Assembly (NCBI GenBank): GCA_001793895.1
Contig: MGIT01000001.1
Span: 61,413-98,170 of the forward strand
DNA: 36,758 nucleotides
Direction of reading: 5' to 3'
Source: Candidatus Wolfebacteria bacterium RIFOXYB1_FULL_54_12
GTDB taxonomy: Bacteria; Patescibacteriota; Minisyncoccia; UBA6257; UBA9933
Under the pieces are notes generated by a model. That model ran no database searches and was not told where the DNA came from. It was given only the letters and a program-made list of their open reading frames with translations. The position numbers and the translations under genes were made by a program. Of this stretch, positions 36,487-36,758 are shown one piece after another (position 1 is the stretch's first letter; the number at the start of each line of letters is the position of its first letter).

Positions 36487-36758
<272 letters not shown>

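Overview
The window looks like a chromosomal segment of a Candidate Phyla Radiation (Patescibacteria) bacterium, most likely a Parcubacteria-type lineage. The pointers are a 492-residue IF-2 with no long N-terminal extension, a PheT without the EMAP-like tRNA-binding domain, genes that appear to be leaderless or nearly so (an ATG 6-12 nt after a -10 box), and very many short palindromic repeats of the form TGTCATTCCCGC...GCGGGAATCCA in intergenic DNA and inside genes. TGA is used as a stop codon. The lineage is inference; no rRNA gene is present.

Layout. 1-9.1 kb is mostly housekeeping: a partial metallophosphoesterase, tRNA-Met and tRNA-fMet, two papain-like peptidases (C39-like and NlpC/P60), infB-rbfA with a possible 26-residue leader ORF, tRNA-Cys and tRNA-Leu, a small orphan gene, pheS and pheT, and a YgjP-type metalloprotease. 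9.1-14.1 kb is mixed: a Cys-rich hypothetical, a small membrane peptide, a DnaQ-like exonuclease, a RelB/DinJ antitoxin whose RelE/YafQ toxin has been destroyed by a palindromic repeat, a UmuD-like S24 peptidase, a PaaX/Cas2-like protein flanked by two near-identical 44-48 bp perfect palindromes, and TspO with a Cys-rich tail.

14.1-23.0 kb is an A+T-richer defence-type island with every protein gene on the minus strand: an MmeI-like type IIL restriction-modification enzyme, a histidine-kinase-like ATPase with a membrane-anchored receiver, a WYL-like small protein, a D12-class adenine methyltransferase with a ParB-like protein, an HNH nuclease with a dockerin-like calcium loop, and a NYN nuclease. 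Five of its transcription units start just after copies of one roughly 45-bp repeat not seen elsewhere in the window. Between the HNH and NYN genes, on the opposite strand, lies a promoter-to-terminator unit of about 90 nt with three hairpins, a candidate structured ncRNA, next to a 52-bp perfect palindrome.

23.0-31.7 kb is a second accessory stretch: a duplicated 3' fragment of a PIF1-like helicase, a small orphan gene, a sigma-region-2-like protein, a YefM/RelE module, a pRiA4b-like protein and DinD, the intact helicase, a second short ncRNA candidate, a PanA-type antitoxin with two toxin-like genes, a nucleotidyltransferase, another orphan gene, and an XRE/DUF2178 pair. From 31.7 kb to the end the content returns to core and signalling genes: tRNA-Ser, a PAS protein, DUF2007, a diguanylate cyclase, HtpX, the rpsF-ssb-rpsR operon and the 3' end of rpoC, with palindromic repeats filling most gaps.

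The points most worth following up are the boundary repeat of the island, the paired palindromes around the PaaX/Cas2-like gene, the two unannotated small RNA units, and the selfish-looking palindromes that have entered or broken coding genes (tspO, relE) or supplied a stop codon (helicase).
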